Source: Amorphochlora amoebiformis (lineage: Eukaryota > Cercozoa > Chlorarachniophyceae). Taken from it: a stretch of 64,000 bases of DNA. The notes below the pieces were generated by a model. The model was not told the DNA's origin. It searched no databases and saw nothing but the letters and a program-made list of their open reading frames with translations. Positions within the stretch are counted from its first letter, which is position 1. The number at the start of each line of letters is the position of its first letter. Both the position numbers and the translations under genes were made by a program. Of this stretch, positions 61,992-64,000 are shown in pieces. The stretch lies in assembly GCA_054601695.1 (NCBI GenBank), contig BAAHQB010000042.1, positions 930,001 to 994,000 of the forward strand, given 5' to 3'.

Positions 61992-62040
61992 TATATATTA
62001 TTATTATTATTATACTTGTATATATATATATATATATATA

Positions 62041-62105
<65 letters not shown>

Positions 62106-62198
62106 ATATATATATTTAGTGGCCATGTATCTAGTATGTATATACATTCACTATCATGCCGTGTAATTATTTTATACATCATGATAATACTAGTATAC

Positions 62199-62237
<39 letters not shown>

Positions 62238-62259
62238 TATGATTCATATATATATCATC

Positions 62260-62301
<42 letters not shown>

Positions 62302-62403
62302 TCATATATGATATATCATAGTATATATTTATAGATAGATAGCCTAATATGTAAATGTATCATGAATCATAGACCGTATGCACATCATAGTACCCTGTAT
62401 GCC

Positions 62404-62454
<51 letters not shown>

Positions 62455-62458
62455 TTAT

Positions 62459-62486
62459 TTTTAATGTACATTATGTTTGTATCACA

Positions 62487-62521
<35 letters not shown>

Positions 62522-62543
62522 ATGTACATTATGTTTGTATCAC

Positions 62544-62545
<2 letters not shown>
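62459..62545. repeat. 28-base duplication separated by TA
   Basis: TTTAATGTACATTATGTTTG followed by TATCACA occurs at about 62459-62486 and again at 62518-62545, with a TA array between and after. Confidence 0.85.
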
Positions 62546-62598
<53 letters not shown>

Positions 62599-62755
62599 CT
62601 ATCTACTCTGCGCGTGCATAAATAATTGTAATAATACATTTATACTAGATGATACTATGATAACCATTCAGATTGTATAAAACTTTAATGTGGAATATAT
62701 ATATTTTATATATATATGTATATATGTATGTATATATATATATATATATGTACAC

Positions 62756-62827
<72 letters not shown>

Positions 62828-62859
62828 ATATAATATAATTTAATATAAGATAATACAAC

Positions 62860-63075
62860 ATATATCATATCATATGCCCTGATACTCCGAGTGTGAGTCT
62901 CTGATTCATATAGTTCATAAGTTTCACGGTTCTGGTCCGGTGGTGGAGGTCATGACACTCTACTGGCTAGACTCCTGACCTAGCTGATCCGACTCTACTC
63001 ATGGCATTCTACACTACTAGTATCTAACCAACCTTTTATGTGCCCAGGCCTCCAAATATATTAGCAATTCTAAAT
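62860..63075. other. Short unique sequence, no gene seen
   Basis: About 215 bases of non-TA sequence between arrays. No exon with clean splice borders and no RNA gene was recognised. The flanks, 61800-62860 and 63076-63840, are TA arrays. Confidence 0.4.
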
Positions 63076-63100
63076 ATGTGTATACGTATATAATATGTAC

Positions 63101-63142
<42 letters not shown>

Positions 63143-63165
63143 GTACTATATATGTACATATGATA

Positions 63166-63212
<47 letters not shown>

Positions 63213-63280
63213 TGTATCGTGTATGTTTATATATATATATATGTATATATTAATATATATATACATATACATACAAATAT

Positions 63281-63349
<69 letters not shown>

Positions 63350-63392
63350 GTATATTATATACATATATATATTATAAAATACACACACACAC

Positions 63393-63501
<109 letters not shown>

Positions 63502-63571
63502 GTGTGCATATGTAATTATTAAAAATATACATATTATATATTTTATATATAAAAGTATACTATAATACATA

Positions 63572-63651
<80 letters not shown>

Positions 63652-63712
63652 TACATATACTTGTATGTATGCACAACTATATACCAAAGTATATATATAT
63701 ATATGTATATAA

Positions 63713-63758
<46 letters not shown>

Positions 63759-63848
63759 ACATATATACATTTATCCATGTATATATATATATATATATAT
63801 TATAAATATGAGCATGTACATATAATGCATAAATATAATATTTCATAC

Positions 63849-63891
63849 TTCTCATCAAGAGTTAGCTTCTTTCCCTCGCTCTCATCATCAT
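63849..63891 (-). CDS. Exon-like segment at the window edge
   Basis: On the minus strand TATCAG / 43 bases / GTATGA: acceptor and donor frame a segment reading [14 protein letters not shown], phase 1 in and phase 2 out. Charged residue use is typical of coding sequence and unlike the TA surroundings. The rest of the gene would lie partly to the right of the window. No family can be named from 14 residues. Confidence 0.35.
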
Positions 63892-63901
63892 CTGATATAT
63901 T

Positions 63902-63941
<40 letters not shown>

Positions 63942-64000
63942 TATATATATGTATATTATATGTATATATGTATATATATATATAATATTATATCTATATA

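Overview
This is a nuclear window from a eukaryote, probably a flagellated protist or alga. Coding exons are small and bounded by GT-AG introns, there are replication-type histones, and there is an axonemal dynein subunit. The most abundant sequence is (TA)n microsatellite, roughly half of the window by eye. Nearly all long ORFs of the IYIYIY type are this repeat read through and are not genes. Interstitial TTAGGG/CCCTAA arrays occur at a dozen places, which points to a lineage with the TTAGGG-type telomere. I could not name the species.

Genes were rebuilt by hand by chaining exons whose splice sites and codon phases agree. Left to right they are: (A) a minus-strand gene, about 2.2-9.3 kb, for a protein with two membrane segments; (B) a plus-strand 19-exon gene, 9.6-20.8 kb, low-complexity with a conserved C-terminal part resembling Jhy-type ciliary proteins; a divergent histone pair, H2B (minus) and H3 (plus), 22.1-23.2 kb, each followed by a similar short stem-loop; (C) a minus-strand 15-exon gene, 24.7-32.4 kb, for a SpoU/TrmH-family RNA ribose 2'-O-methyltransferase with all three family motifs; (D/E) a plus-strand gene or gene pair, 32.6-52.7 kb, ending in a WD-repeat domain; EB1, the microtubule plus-end protein (minus, 54.4-56.0 kb); and the axonemal outer-arm dynein intermediate chain DNAI1/IC1 type (plus, 56.2-59.9 kb). 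The right end, 60-64 kb, is mostly repeats, with one exon-like piece on the minus strand at the edge.

A/B, C/D and EB1/DNAI1 are arranged head to head, as are the two histones, so divergent short promoters are the rule here. EB1, DNAI1 and the Jhy-like protein all fit cilium or microtubule biology.

Three patterns go beyond ordinary annotation. First, CCCTAA arrays lie mostly in the sense orientation of the gene, several ending right at a 3' splice site. Second, edges of exons, together with their splice sites, recur as decayed copies a few hundred bases into the neighbouring TA-filled intron. Third, a family of about 0.36-0.43 kb tRNA-derived SINE-like repeats sits inside the TA arrays. All exon structures are inferences from sequence alone, without transcript data.
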